From Streptomyces brasiliensis (GTDB taxonomy: Bacteria > Actinomycetota > Actinomycetes > Streptomycetales > Streptomycetaceae), in the NCBI RefSeq assembly GCF_014647875.1, contig NZ_BMQA01000007.1:294154-358153 (forward strand): a stretch of DNA of 64,000 nucleotides, given 5' to 3'. Below the pieces are notes generated by a model, which did not search any database, had not been told where the DNA came from, and was given only the letters and a program-made list of their open reading frames with translations. Position 1 is the stretch's first letter. Every line of letters starts with the position of its first letter. The position numbers and the translations under genes were made by a program. Shown one piece after another: positions 17,176 through 25,857 of this stretch.

Positions 17176-17370
17176 CACGGGTGTCTCCAACCATGCTCGT
17201 CTGGGCCAGGACAAACGCAGCAGGGACAACGGAGTTGCCCGTCTCGCCACCCCTCGTACGTTTCCGTGCCTCGCGCGCCACGGCACGCCGACCGTCAACC
17301 GCGTGGACCAGCGACCCGCCGCAGGCCACCCGGTCGGCGGCAGTGTCCTCACGCCCCGCTTACAGCCCGC

Positions 17371-18930
17371 TCACTCCTCGACGGGGCCGACCGCCCAGTC
17401 CGGGTGCCCCGGCATGGGCGGGGTGTGCGGGCCGTACAGCCAGGCCGTCAGAAAGGGCGTCAGGTCCCGGCCGGCCACCTCGGAGGCGAGCCGGATGAAG
17501 TCCCGGGTGCCGGCGGCGCGGCCCTGATACCGAGTCACCCAGGTGCGCTCGATCCGCTCGAAGGTCTTCTCGCCGGCCTTCTCCCGCAGGGCGTACAGCA
17601 CCAGTGCCGAGCCGTCGTACCGCATCGCCTTGAACAGGGTCGGCTCGGTGGGCTCCGCGGGCGCGCCGTCGTCGTGGCGCCACTGGTCGTGCTGCTCGTA
17701 CGCCGCCCGCATCGCCTCCTCCAGGTCCGGGCCGCCGTGCTCGTCGGAGTACAGGCGCTCGTAGAAACGGGCGTGACCCTCGCTCAGCCACAGATCGGAC
17801 CAGCGCTTGATGGCCACGCTGTCGCCGGTCCAGTGGTGCGTCAGCTCGTGGACCAGGTTCCGCTCGGCGTCGACTCGGTCACCGAGGAGGTCGGCGCTCG
17901 GTACGACGGACAGCGACTGTGTCTCCAGCGCCACGGGCAGATCGGTGTCCCCGACGAGGACGCCGTAGCGGCGGAACGGGTACGGCCCGAGCCGTCGCTC
18001 CAGCCAGGCGAGGTGATCCGGGGTCAGCGCGCGGTAGTCCTCGGTGTCGCCGACCAGGCCCCGCGGGACGGCGTCGCGCACGGGCAGCCCGCGCGGCCCG
18101 GTGCCGTCGACGAACGTGAACCTCCCGATCGCCAGCTGCACGAGCTGCGCGGCGACCGGCTCCTCCGAGTCGTACGTCCACCGGACACGTCCGTCGGGCC
18201 GCTCCACCTTCTCGACCAGTCGCCCGCCCGCGACCGCGCTCAGCCCCGGTGGGGTGGTGACGTGGAAGGTGACAGGCGCGCGCAGGCTCGGGTGGTCGTT
18301 CGCCGGGAAGACCATCCGGGCGCCGTCGGGCTGCGCGTACAGCAGGGTGCCGTCGGCCGTGGGCACCCAGCCGTACGTCCGGATCGCGTCGCTGCGGTGC
18401 CGCTGCTGCGTCGGGTCGGCCGTGTAGCCGACCCGCACGGTGAAGGCGCGGCCGTCGGCGATCGGCTGCGCCGGCGTCACGACCAGCTCGTCACCGTCGC
18501 GCTCGGTCCGCGCCGGTACGCCGTCCACGGTGACCGTGTGCAGCGTGTTGCCCGCGAAGTCGAGGTCGAAGCGGGAGAGGGCCTGGGTGGCGGTCGCCTG
18601 GATGGTGGCCGTGGCCGGGAACGGAGTCCGGGGTGCCCGCCAGTCGAAGTCGAGGACGTAACGGCGCACCGTGTACCCGCCGTTGCCTGCGAGCGGCATC
18701 AGCGGATCCCCGATGCCGCGGGCACCGGGGGAAGGAACGGCGGCGGGCGCGTGACTGCCCTGCCCGCCATGACCGACCTGGCGGGGGGCGGTGGGGTGAG
18801 CGCCGCCGGGCAGCACACCGGCGAGCACGACGAGGCCGATGATCCCGGCGGCACCCGTGAGGGCGAGGAGGGTGCGGCGGGTACGGGGGGCCGGACGTTC
18901 CCTCACGACGGTGCGGGGTGTGCGGATCAT
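17371..18930 (-). CDS. Secreted M1-family zinc metallopeptidase
   Basis: The 519-residue protein starts at ATG 18930 with an Arg-rich region and a hydrophobic export segment (TLLALTGAAGIIGLVVLAGV). The catalytic zinc motif is 'LVHELTHHWTGDS' near residue 364, with the third ligand Glu in 'LWLSEGHARFYERLYSDEH'. The N-terminal half has the beta-sandwich typical of the aminopeptidase N family. It lacks the long C-terminal helical domain of cytosolic PepN, matching the short secreted actinobacterial M1 proteins. It is likely to release amino acids from extracellular peptides. Confidence 0.88.
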   Translation of the reverse strand: MIRTPRTVVRERPAPRTRRTLLALTGAAGIIGLVVLAGVLPGGAHPTAPRQVGHGGQGSHAPAAVPSPGARGIGDPLMPLAGNGGYTVRRYVLDFDWRAPRTPFPATATIQATATQALSRFDLDFAGNTLHTVTVDGVPARTERDGDELVVTPAQPIADGRAFTVRVGYTADPTQQRHRSDAIRTYGWVPTADGTLLYAQPDGARMVFPANDHPSLRAPVTFHVTTPPGLSAVAGGRLVEKVERPDGRVRWTYDSEEPVAAQLVQLAIGRFTFVDGTGPRGLPVRDAVPRGLVGDTEDYRALTPDHLAWLERRLGPYPFRRYGVLVGDTDLPVALETQSLSVVPSADLLGDRVDAERNLVHELTHHWTGDSVAIKRWSDLWLSEGHARFYERLYSDEHGGPDLEEAMRAAYEQHDQWRHDDGAPAEPTEPTLFKAMRYDGSALVLYALREKAGEKTFERIERTWVTRYQGRAAGTRDFIRLASEVAGRDLTPFLTAWLYGPHTPPMPGHPDWAVGPVEE

Positions 18931-19025
18931 GGCCGCACTATCGCAACGTGGGAGGGATTCGGCGACTTATGTCCGTGTATATGGGGCTGGCTGACTGGCT
19001 GCCAGCTGTCCGTCATACGGCTGAG

Positions 19026-20306
19026 TCACCCGAGGCAGAGCACCAGCACGCATATCTGGGACGGGGATGACGACGCCGGGGCCGGGGCGGTCTGGGGGGT
19101 GCTCGGGGCGGTGGCGGGGGGCGTCGTGGGGGTGGTCGCCGCCGGCTGCTGTGCAGCCGCGGCCGTGTGGGTGGGGGCCGGAGCCGGGACGACGGTCCTC
19201 TGCTGGGGAACCGTCGTCGCCGGGACGGGGGAGGCGGCGTCGGTGTGGGCCGGCGCCGGTGCCGCGTGCCGCGGTGCGGGGGCGGACCGGTACTGCGGGG
19301 ACGTCGTCGCCGGTGCGGGTGTGTGGAGGGCGGCGTGCCTGGGGTGTCCGGTGGTGGGCGGCGCGGCGGGGAGGGTGGGGTCCGGGTCCGTCGCGGTCTC
19401 GGCCACGCCCACGCCCATGCTCCGGTTGTCCGGGGCCGACGCGGCCTGTGCGCGGTCGCCGGAGTGCCGGTCCAGCGAGGCGACGGTGAGCCCACCACCG
19501 ACGAGCGCGACGGCGGTCGCGACCACGGCCCGCCGCTGGTTCCTCTTCCACCGAGCGAGCTGCCGCCGCCGCGCAGCACGTCCCTGCGGGGCGGGCAGGG
19601 CGCCTTCCGCGTCGCCGGAGGAGTCGGTGTGCGGCTCGTCGTGGGCGCCGGTGGTCGCTGAGGGTGCCGAGGCTGCGGAAGAAGCGGCGGGCCGCGACGC
19701 AGCGTCGAACCACGACTCCACGCCGGTGGCTTCCCAGGCGGCCGTCATACCGGGTGCCGCCCCGGCCCGGCGCCGGTCACTACGAGCAGCGGGACCCGCG
19801 GGGCCCTGGGCACGCCGGGGCGCGAGATCCGCCTGCCCGTGATCGGGGCGCGAGGTGGGTCCCATCGGGTTCTGGCCCTGGTTCGAGGTGGGTCCCATCG
19901 GGCTTGGGGCGTGGCGGGGAGCGAACACCGACGGGCCCTCGCCGGGCCGCGGGCCGGTGTCCGTGGGGCCTTCTCCGTGGCGCGGAGCCAATTCCGCGCG
20001 GCCCTCGCCCGGCCGCAGGCCGGCTCCCGCCGTTCCCTGCGCGTGGCGCGGGACGGCCCCCGACGGGCCCTCGCCCAGCCGCGGGTTCGACCCCATCGGG
20101 CCCTCACCACCAGGTGGCCGGCCGGCTCCCGCCGCTCCCTGCCCATGTCGAGGAGCAGGCCCCGAGGGGCCGGTCCGCGTGCGGCGCGGGGTGAATTCCG
20201 TCGGCCCCTGGCCGTGGCGGGGCGCGATGTCCGGGGCGTAGGCGCCGCAGCCGGGACACACCAGGGCGCCGTTGAGATAGCGACGGCACGAGGAGCAGTA
20301 GTCCAT
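19026..20306 (-). CDS. SCO2400-like protein: zinc ribbon, Gly/Pro-rich repeats, one membrane helix, Pro/Thr tail
   Basis: From ATG 20306 the 426-residue protein opens with a zinc-ribbon-like 'MDYCSSCRRYLNGALVC' plus 'PGCG'. About 145 residues of degenerate 'PRHGQGP' repeats follow. Residues about 259-277 form one membrane helix (VVATAVALVGGGLTVAS), and then come about 140 Pro/Thr/Ala-rich residues ending in 'QICVLVLCLG'. I recognise this plan from the Streptomyces family named after SCO2400; no biochemical role is known to me. The topology predicts a cytoplasmic zinc ribbon and an exposed low-complexity tail with two Cys at its end. Confidence 0.7.
   Translation of the reverse strand: MDYCSSCRRYLNGALVCPGCGAYAPDIAPRHGQGPTEFTPRRTRTGPSGPAPRHGQGAAGAGRPPGGEGPMGSNPRLGEGPSGAVPRHAQGTAGAGLRPGEGRAELAPRHGEGPTDTGPRPGEGPSVFAPRHAPSPMGPTSNQGQNPMGPTSRPDHGQADLAPRRAQGPAGPAARSDRRRAGAAPGMTAAWEATGVESWFDAASRPAASSAASAPSATTGAHDEPHTDSSGDAEGALPAPQGRAARRRQLARWKRNQRRAVVATAVALVGGGLTVASLDRHSGDRAQAASAPDNRSMGVGVAETATDPDPTLPAAPPTTGHPRHAALHTPAPATTSPQYRSAPAPRHAAPAPAHTDAASPVPATTVPQQRTVVPAPAPTHTAAAAQQPAATTPTTPPATAPSTPQTAPAPASSSPSQICVLVLCLG
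19782..20222 (-). repeat. Degenerate coding repeat (PRHGQGP-type units)
   Basis: Residues about 29-175 of the zinc-ribbon protein are built from about ten imperfect units of 12-16 residues. Their cores read RHGQGP, RLGEGP, RHAQG, RHGEGP, RPGEGP and RHAPSP. The DNA repeats correspondingly around CCGCGCCACGGC-type words. Such arrays commonly vary in copy number between strains by slippage or recombination. Confidence 0.65.
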
Positions 20307-20603
20307 GACGGTCTTCCTGGGTCGCTTGCGCCGTCGGCCCGTGCGGGCCCGGCATGGTCGCGCTCGCACAGGGTCTCGAGCGGCAGCAACGCTAACGACG
20401 GTTCCGGACTCCTGTGTGCAGTCTGTGTGGCACTCCTGCGCAGATTCCCCGCACACCTCACGCACATCATCCGCCATGTCCGGTCACCGGTGTTCCCCAG
20501 CGCGGGTGAAACCCCCGCCCGATCCGGCCCTTCACGGCGAACCGCATCGCCGGGCTCGGCATATTGACCAGGGCCCCGCACCGGACTGGCAGGAGGAAAC
20601 CCC

Positions 20604-21377
20604 ATGCTCGGCACCGACTTCCGCACCGGCTCGCCCATCTGGCTCGACCTCGGCAGCCCCGACACCGACGCGTCCGCCGCCTTCTACGGCGCCGTCTTCG
20701 GCTGGCAGTACGTCTCCGCGGGCCCCGACGCGGGCGGTTACGGCCTCTTCCAGCAGGACGGAAAGACCGTCGCCGCGCTCGGCCGGCTGACCGAGGAAGG
20801 TGCCGAGCCCGCCTGGACGACGTACTTCCGCACCGCCGACGCCGCGGCGACCACCGCTGCCGTGACCGCCGGCGGAGGCATCGTCCGCGTCGAGCCCATG
20901 GACATGGGCCCGGCCAGGATCGCCCAGTTCACCGACGCGCAGGGCGCCGACTTCGCCGTGCTCCAGTCCGGGAAGGGCCTGGAGCGGGCCTCCGAGGACA
21001 ACACGCTGGTGTGGGTGGAACTCCACGTCGCCGCCCCCGAGGCGGCGGTCGGCTTCTACCGCGAGCTGTTCGGCTGGCGTTCCGAGGAGATGAAGGCGCC
21101 CGGCATGACGTACCGGGTCCTCAGCATCGCCGAGGGCGACCAGCAGGAGGGCTCGTTCGGCGGTGTGGCCCCGCTCTCCGGCGACGCCGAGGAGGCGCGC
21201 TGGGTGCCGTACTTCGCCGTCGCCGACGCGGACGCTCTCACCGCGGCGGTCCGCGCCAACGGCGGCACGGTGCTGATGCCGGCCGCTGACGTCCCGGACG
21301 TCGGCCGCATCGCCTGGCTCGCGGACCCGGCCGGGGCGGTCTTCGCGGTGCTGAAGCCGAACCCGCGCCAGGCGTGA
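20604..21377 (+). CDS. VOC-superfamily protein with two glyoxalase-like domains
   Basis: The start is firmly set by AGGAGG at 20591-20596, seven bases before ATG 20604. The 257-residue protein is a tandem of two betaalphabetabetabeta modules. Module one begins 'SPIWLDLGSPDTDASAAFY' and module two begins 'TLVWVELHVAAPEAAVGFY', each ending with 'WLADPAGAVFAVL'-type strands. Similar two-module proteins in Streptomyces include glyoxalase/bleomycin-resistance/dioxygenase relatives and hydroxylase-like proteins. Few metal-binding His/Glu residues are evident, so a binding role is possible. It stands alone, with no operon partner. Confidence 0.88.
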   Translation: MLGTDFRTGSPIWLDLGSPDTDASAAFYGAVFGWQYVSAGPDAGGYGLFQQDGKTVAALGRLTEEGAEPAWTTYFRTADAAATTAAVTAGGGIVRVEPMDMGPARIAQFTDAQGADFAVLQSGKGLERASEDNTLVWVELHVAAPEAAVGFYRELFGWRSEEMKAPGMTYRVLSIAEGDQQEGSFGGVAPLSGDAEEARWVPYFAVADADALTAAVRANGGTVLMPAADVPDVGRIAWLADPAGAVFAVLKPNPRQA

Positions 21378-21649
21378 AGCGGCGGGCACCGGCCCCTGCC
21401 GGCGGGTCCACCTGACCGGGCCTCGACGCCGTTCGGTGCCGGCCCGTCCAGTCGTCGTGTCCTCGAAGTCGCCCCGAAGAAACCTGTGGTTCATGTACAA
21501 CCCAGGAACCCCTCCAGTTGTCTGGGATACGCCACCGCGGTCCCGTGCCGTGATCAAGGGATGACAAACCAGGTCGACGCGGACCCCGTGGCGCTCCCAA
21601 TGGCCTGGGGCGCCGTCAGGTGTCCCCGCATGCACTGGAGAACGTCCGC

Positions 21650-23110
21650 ATGCACAGACGCATACGCCACGCCCTGGCGACGGCCGCCGCCGCGGCTCTG
21701 ACAGGTGCGGCGCTCACCGCCGCCGCCGGCACCGCAGCCGCGGCGGGTTCCGGCCTGCCGGGCGACTTCAACGGCGACGGCTACCGCGACGTCGCCGTCT
21801 CCGCGCCACTCGCCACCGTCGGCGGCAAGTCCAACGCCGGGCAGATCGCGGTGATGTACGGCTCGGCGAGCGGCCTCAAGGCCACGAGCCGCACCCTCAT
21901 CAGCCAGAACTCCACCGGAGTCCCGGGCAGCGCCGAGAAGAACGACCTCTTCGGCGAGGCCACCGCCGCCGGCGACTTCAACGGCGACGGATACGCCGAC
22001 CTCGCCGTGGGCGCCCCCGGCGAGGACGTCGGCAGCGACACCGACGGCGGCATGGTCGAGATCATCTGGGGCTCCGCCTCCGGCCTCTCGGGCGGCACCA
22101 CGGTCGCCGACCCGAACCCCAGCGGCCAGGACAAGTTCGGCCAGGCCCTCGCCGTCGGCGACTTCGACCCGGACGGCAAGGCCGACCTGGCGGCCGGCGG
22201 CACGTCCGCCAAGGTGTGGATCTTCCGCGGCGGCTTCACCAAGTCCGCCGGTGCGAGCTCGTCGTACTACGTGCCGTTCCAGATCCACAGCGGCAACGGC
22301 GCCGGTGCCCTGCATCTGGTCACCGGGGACTTCAACGGCGGCGGCGGAGACGACCTGATCGTCAACGGGTACAGCTCCGAGACCGACTACAACACCAACA
22401 TCATCATCTACGCCTCCCCCACCGGCACCAAGCTGGAGGGCGGCTCCCAGGAGAACCTCGCGGCCGGCCTCGTCACCGCGACGGGCGACCTCAACGGTGA
22501 CGGCAAGGCCGACCTCGTCATCGGCGAGCACTGGGACGACGGTATCTCCGGTGCCGCCAAGGGCGGCAAGATCAGCGTCATCTACGGCAACGACTACAGC
22601 AGTTACGCCCCCGTCTCCATCAGCCAGGGGACCGCGAGCGTGCCCAGCGACCCGGAGTCCGGCGACGCCTTCGGCTGGGAGGTGTCCACCGGCGACATCA
22701 ACGGCGACGGCTACGCCGACCTCGCCATCGGCGCCCCCGGCGAGAACCTCACCACCGGCAGCACCACCTCGATCACCGACGCGGGCGCGGTCACCGTGCT
22801 GTACGGCTCGGCGTCCGGGGTGTCCGGCACGGGCAGCCAGTACTTCCACCAGAACACCCCGGGTGTCCCCGGCGGCAACGAGAAGTACGACGGCTTCGGC
22901 GGCGAGGTCCACCTCTCCGACGTCACCGGCGACGGCAGGGCGGACCTGACGGTCGGCGTCAACGGCGAGAACGACTACAACGGCAACGTCGTCGCCTTCC
23001 GGTCCGACGGCCAGAAGATCACCACCACCGGCATCACCTCCTTCGGCCCGTCCGCCGTGGGTGTCTCCACCAGCGGCCGGCCGCAGTTCGGCAGCGTCAT
23101 GGCGGACTGA
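21650..23110 (+). CDS. Secreted FG-GAP (integrin-like) repeat protein
   Basis: ATG 21650 follows GGAG by nine bases and gives a signal peptide (MHRRIRHALATAAAAAL) ending near AGTAAAAG. The 486-residue mature protein consists of about seven FG-GAP blades with calcium-binding loops such as 'GDFNGDGYRDVAVSAP', 'GDINGDGYADLAIGAPGEN' and 'DVTGDGRADLTVG'. The Asp/Asn-rich DxDGDG loops bind Ca2+ in integrin-alpha-like propellers. A surface adhesion or binding role is usual for the fold, but no ligand can be inferred. It ends at 'FGSVMAD'. Paralogues lie at 27030, 53620 and 62604 in this window. Confidence 0.87.
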   Translation: MHRRIRHALATAAAAALTGAALTAAAGTAAAAGSGLPGDFNGDGYRDVAVSAPLATVGGKSNAGQIAVMYGSASGLKATSRTLISQNSTGVPGSAEKNDLFGEATAAGDFNGDGYADLAVGAPGEDVGSDTDGGMVEIIWGSASGLSGGTTVADPNPSGQDKFGQALAVGDFDPDGKADLAAGGTSAKVWIFRGGFTKSAGASSSYYVPFQIHSGNGAGALHLVTGDFNGGGGDDLIVNGYSSETDYNTNIIIYASPTGTKLEGGSQENLAAGLVTATGDLNGDGKADLVIGEHWDDGISGAAKGGKISVIYGNDYSSYAPVSISQGTASVPSDPESGDAFGWEVSTGDINGDGYADLAIGAPGENLTTGSTTSITDAGAVTVLYGSASGVSGTGSQYFHQNTPGVPGGNEKYDGFGGEVHLSDVTGDGRADLTVGVNGENDYNGNVVAFRSDGQKITTTGITSFGPSAVGVSTSGRPQFGSVMAD

Positions 23111-23313
23111 GAACGCCCCGGGCGTGCACGGTGACCCGTGCCGCCATGGCCGTGGAAACCGTGACGTATGTCACTTGGGAAGGCCTTTCTGTGATGTTCG
23201 CCGGCCATGGAACGCTGTAGGCAAGGGCACACGCGAGTGACGGATGTGCCGAGTGTGACCAACTTCTAACGTCTGCGGTCCTGTTGTGACCGACTTTGGG
23301 GTGGGGAAACGTC

Positions 23314-25611
23314 GTGAGCCGACGTACGCATGCGTATAGACCGTTGAGCCTGAAAGGCCGGGTGTGGCTGACGCTCGGTGCCGTGGTGCTGGGCGGTGGT
23401 GGCGTGGTGACCTACGCCGTCGCCAGTCCCTCCCACGACGCCGGCGCCCACGGCCGGGCCAAGCGGCCGGTGAAGGTCTTCGACCTCGCCCTCAAGGGCG
23501 ACGCGAGCGGCAAGCGGGAGCTGCCACGCACGGAGACCAAGCAGTTCTCGCTGCTCGGCGTCTCCTGGACGGGCGCCACCAAGCCTCTCGACGGCAAGGC
23601 GCAGGTGCGCACCCGCAGCATGGAGACCGGCGAGTGGAGCGCCTGGCACGACCTCGAGGTCGACGCGGACCCGCTGGAGAAGCCGGATCAGGGTGTGCGC
23701 GGCGCGTCCGAGCCCCTCTGGGTCGGCCCCTCCGACGGTGTCGAGGCGCAGGTCGTCCACGCGGACGGCACAACAGGCGTGCTGCCCAAGGGACTCGAGG
23801 TCAATCTCGTCGACCCGGGTGTGGTGACCGACGCCGAGACCAAGACGGACGGAACCGGCACGGATCCGGCCGCCTTCGCCGTGGCCGAGAGCACGGACAC
23901 CCCGACCGACTCGCCCGCGCCGACCGACGGCACGACGGTGACTCCGGACCCGACGGACACCGCGACGACGACCGCTCCGACCGAGTCGGCGAGCGCATCT
24001 CCCTCGACGCCCGCCTCGACGCCCGCCTCGGTGACCCCGACGACGAGCGCTCCCGCGAGCCCGACGGCCACCACGCCCACCGCGCCGCCCTCCACCGCCC
24101 CGAAGCCGCCGATCACCTCGCGCGCCGGCTGGGGCGCCGACGAGTCGATCAGCCCCGATCCGTCCGAGTACAACGCGGACGTGAAGGCCGTCTTCGTCCA
24201 CCACACGGCCGAGACCAACGACTACTCGTGCGCCGACTCGGCCGCGATCGTGCGCGGCATCTACACGTACCACGTCAAGACCAACGGCTGGAACGACATC
24301 GGCTACAACTTCCTGGTCGACAAGTGCGGCACGATCTTCGAGGGCCGCAAGGGCGGTGTCGGCCTCCCGGTCCTCGGTGCCCACACCTACGGCTGGAACC
24401 GTGAGTCCACCGGCATCGCCGTGCTCGGCGAGTACACTTCCACCAGTGCCTCCAACGCCGCGCTCGCCTCGGTCGCCCGGATCGCGGCCTGGAAGCTCGG
24501 CCAGTACGGCGCCGACCCGGCCGGGACCGTCGCGCTCAACGCGGGTGCCACGCAGACGAACTGGTTCAAGAAGAGCTTCACCGCCGGCACCAAGTACACC
24601 TTCAACCGCATCTCCGGCCACCGTGACGGCTACGCCACCGAGTGCCCCGGCGACAAGCTCTACGCCCAGCTCGCCACCATCCGCGCCTGGGCGGCCGGCC
24701 CGGTCCAGGGCCTGAAGACGACCACGGTCGACGGCGCAGGCCTGTCGGGCACGACGTACTACACCAAGGGCGCGATCACGCTTCACTGGTCGGCGACCAC
24801 GCCGTCCTCGCTCATCAAGAGCTACCAGCTGCTGGTCGACGGCAAGGCCGTCACCACCGTGTCCGGCAGCACCACCTCGGCCGCCACGACCCTGGCTCTG
24901 GGCAACCACACCGTCGCCGTCAAGGCCGTACACCAGTCGGGCAAGACGACCACGACGGCCGCGCTGAACTTCGTGGCCGAGACGACGGCGCCCACCTTCA
25001 GCACCAACCCGAAGCTCACCCTGCGTACTGGCACCGTCAACACCACCGCCGTCCCGGTGACCCTCGGCTGGAAGGCCACCGACGACAAGGCCCTGCGCTA
25101 TGTGAAGCTGCTGGCCCCGGCCACGGCCACCTACGGCCCGACCACCACCAGCTCGAGCCGCACCGCCGCGTCCGGCAAGGCCACGACCTGGTCGATGCGC
25201 GCCTACGACTGGGCCGGCAACTACCGCACGTCCTCGCCCGCCTTCACCCCGATGATCCTGCAGGAGAGCTCGGCCACCAAGTCCGGCAGCTGGACGACTC
25301 GTTCGTCCTCCAGCTACCTCGGCGGCAAGTCGTACTCCAGCGCCTCCAAGAACGCGAGCCTGACCTGGACGTTCACCGGCCGCTCGGCCTCCTGGGTGGT
25401 CTCCCGGGCGTCCAGCTCCGGCCAGGTGTACGTGTACGTCGACGGCACCAAGGTCTCGACGGTCGACCTGAAGTCGTCCTCGACCCTGTACCGCCAGGCG
25501 ATCTGGACCAAGTCCTGGTCCACCAGCGCAAAGCACACGGTCAAGATCGTGGTCGTCGGCACCAGCGGCCGCCCGACCATCACCACGGACGGCCTGGTGT
25601 ACATCAAGTAG
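23314..25611 (+). CDS. Secreted PGRP-type N-acetylmuramoyl-L-alanine amidase
   Basis: GTG 23314 has GGGGA six bases upstream. The 765-residue protein has an N-terminal basic and hydrophobic export signal, then a Thr/Ser/Pro-rich linker at about 190-265. A peptidoglycan-recognition amidase domain starts near 268 ('ITSRAGWGADESI') with zinc-ligand His in 'AVFVHHTAETNDY' and the later 'RISGHRDGYATECPG'. 'YNFLVDKCGTIFEGR' and 'GIAVLGEY' are family hallmarks. The C-terminal 300 residues are beta-rich Ig-like or adhesive modules. A strong terminator follows. It cleaves peptidoglycan stem peptides outside the cell. Confidence 0.9.
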   Translation: MSRRTHAYRPLSLKGRVWLTLGAVVLGGGGVVTYAVASPSHDAGAHGRAKRPVKVFDLALKGDASGKRELPRTETKQFSLLGVSWTGATKPLDGKAQVRTRSMETGEWSAWHDLEVDADPLEKPDQGVRGASEPLWVGPSDGVEAQVVHADGTTGVLPKGLEVNLVDPGVVTDAETKTDGTGTDPAAFAVAESTDTPTDSPAPTDGTTVTPDPTDTATTTAPTESASASPSTPASTPASVTPTTSAPASPTATTPTAPPSTAPKPPITSRAGWGADESISPDPSEYNADVKAVFVHHTAETNDYSCADSAAIVRGIYTYHVKTNGWNDIGYNFLVDKCGTIFEGRKGGVGLPVLGAHTYGWNRESTGIAVLGEYTSTSASNAALASVARIAAWKLGQYGADPAGTVALNAGATQTNWFKKSFTAGTKYTFNRISGHRDGYATECPGDKLYAQLATIRAWAAGPVQGLKTTTVDGAGLSGTTYYTKGAITLHWSATTPSSLIKSYQLLVDGKAVTTVSGSTTSAATTLALGNHTVAVKAVHQSGKTTTTAALNFVAETTAPTFSTNPKLTLRTGTVNTTAVPVTLGWKATDDKALRYVKLLAPATATYGPTTTSSSRTAASGKATTWSMRAYDWAGNYRTSSPAFTPMILQESSATKSGSWTTRSSSSYLGGKSYSSASKNASLTWTFTGRSASWVVSRASSSGQVYVYVDGTKVSTVDLKSSSTLYRQAIWTKSWSTSAKHTVKIVVVGTSGRPTITTDGLVYIK

Positions 25612-25644
25612 CCCCTGAGGGCTCCTGAATCACCTGACTGCACG

Positions 25645-25683
25645 ACGGCGCAGCCCCGGACCACTGGTCCGGGGCTGCGCCGT
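25645..25683. terminator. Strong bidirectional terminator hairpin
   Basis: A perfect 19-bp inverted repeat has arms at 25645-25663 and 25665-25683 around a single central base, so the real loop will be a few bases longer. It lies 34 bp after the amidase stop, between the amidase and the minus-strand genes to its right, and could end transcription from both sides. Confidence 0.8.
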
Positions 25684-25688
25684 TCTCG

Positions 25689-25857
25689 TACCGGCCGCGG
25701 TCAGCAGGTCGAGGACCTGGCGGGTGCCGCGCAGATCGAGCGCGCCGGTCGGTTCGCCGGCGAACACGACCGTGGGCTTCGCCGCCAACGCCCTTACGAC
25801 GGCGGCGCGTTGCTGTCGGCCGCCGGACAGCTCCGCCGGGCGGCGGCCCGTGCCGCG
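25689..25857 (-). pseudogene. Fragment of an ABC-transporter ATPase
   Basis: On the minus strand the stretch reads [18 protein letters not shown], followed by a Walker-B-like '[16 protein letters not shown]' and '[12 protein letters not shown]'. This is the signature-to-D-loop part of a MacB/LolD-type ATPase. The rest (Walker A, Q-loop, H-loop) is missing on both sides: a terminator lies to the left and an unrelated gene stop to the right. The residue before the catalytic Glu is Gly instead of the usual Asp (FAGEP versus FADEP). With under 60 codons it cannot work. Confidence 0.7.

Noticed and set aside
15697..19842. A 1381-codon plus-strand open frame across the amidase, peptidase and zinc-ribbon genes
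   Set aside because: It is low-complexity and antisense to three genes with recognisable catalytic or metal motifs.
23266..25536. A 756-codon frame antisense to the PGRP amidase
   Set aside because: It shadows a gene with a ribosome-binding site, signal peptide and amidase zinc ligands; its own composition is motif-free.
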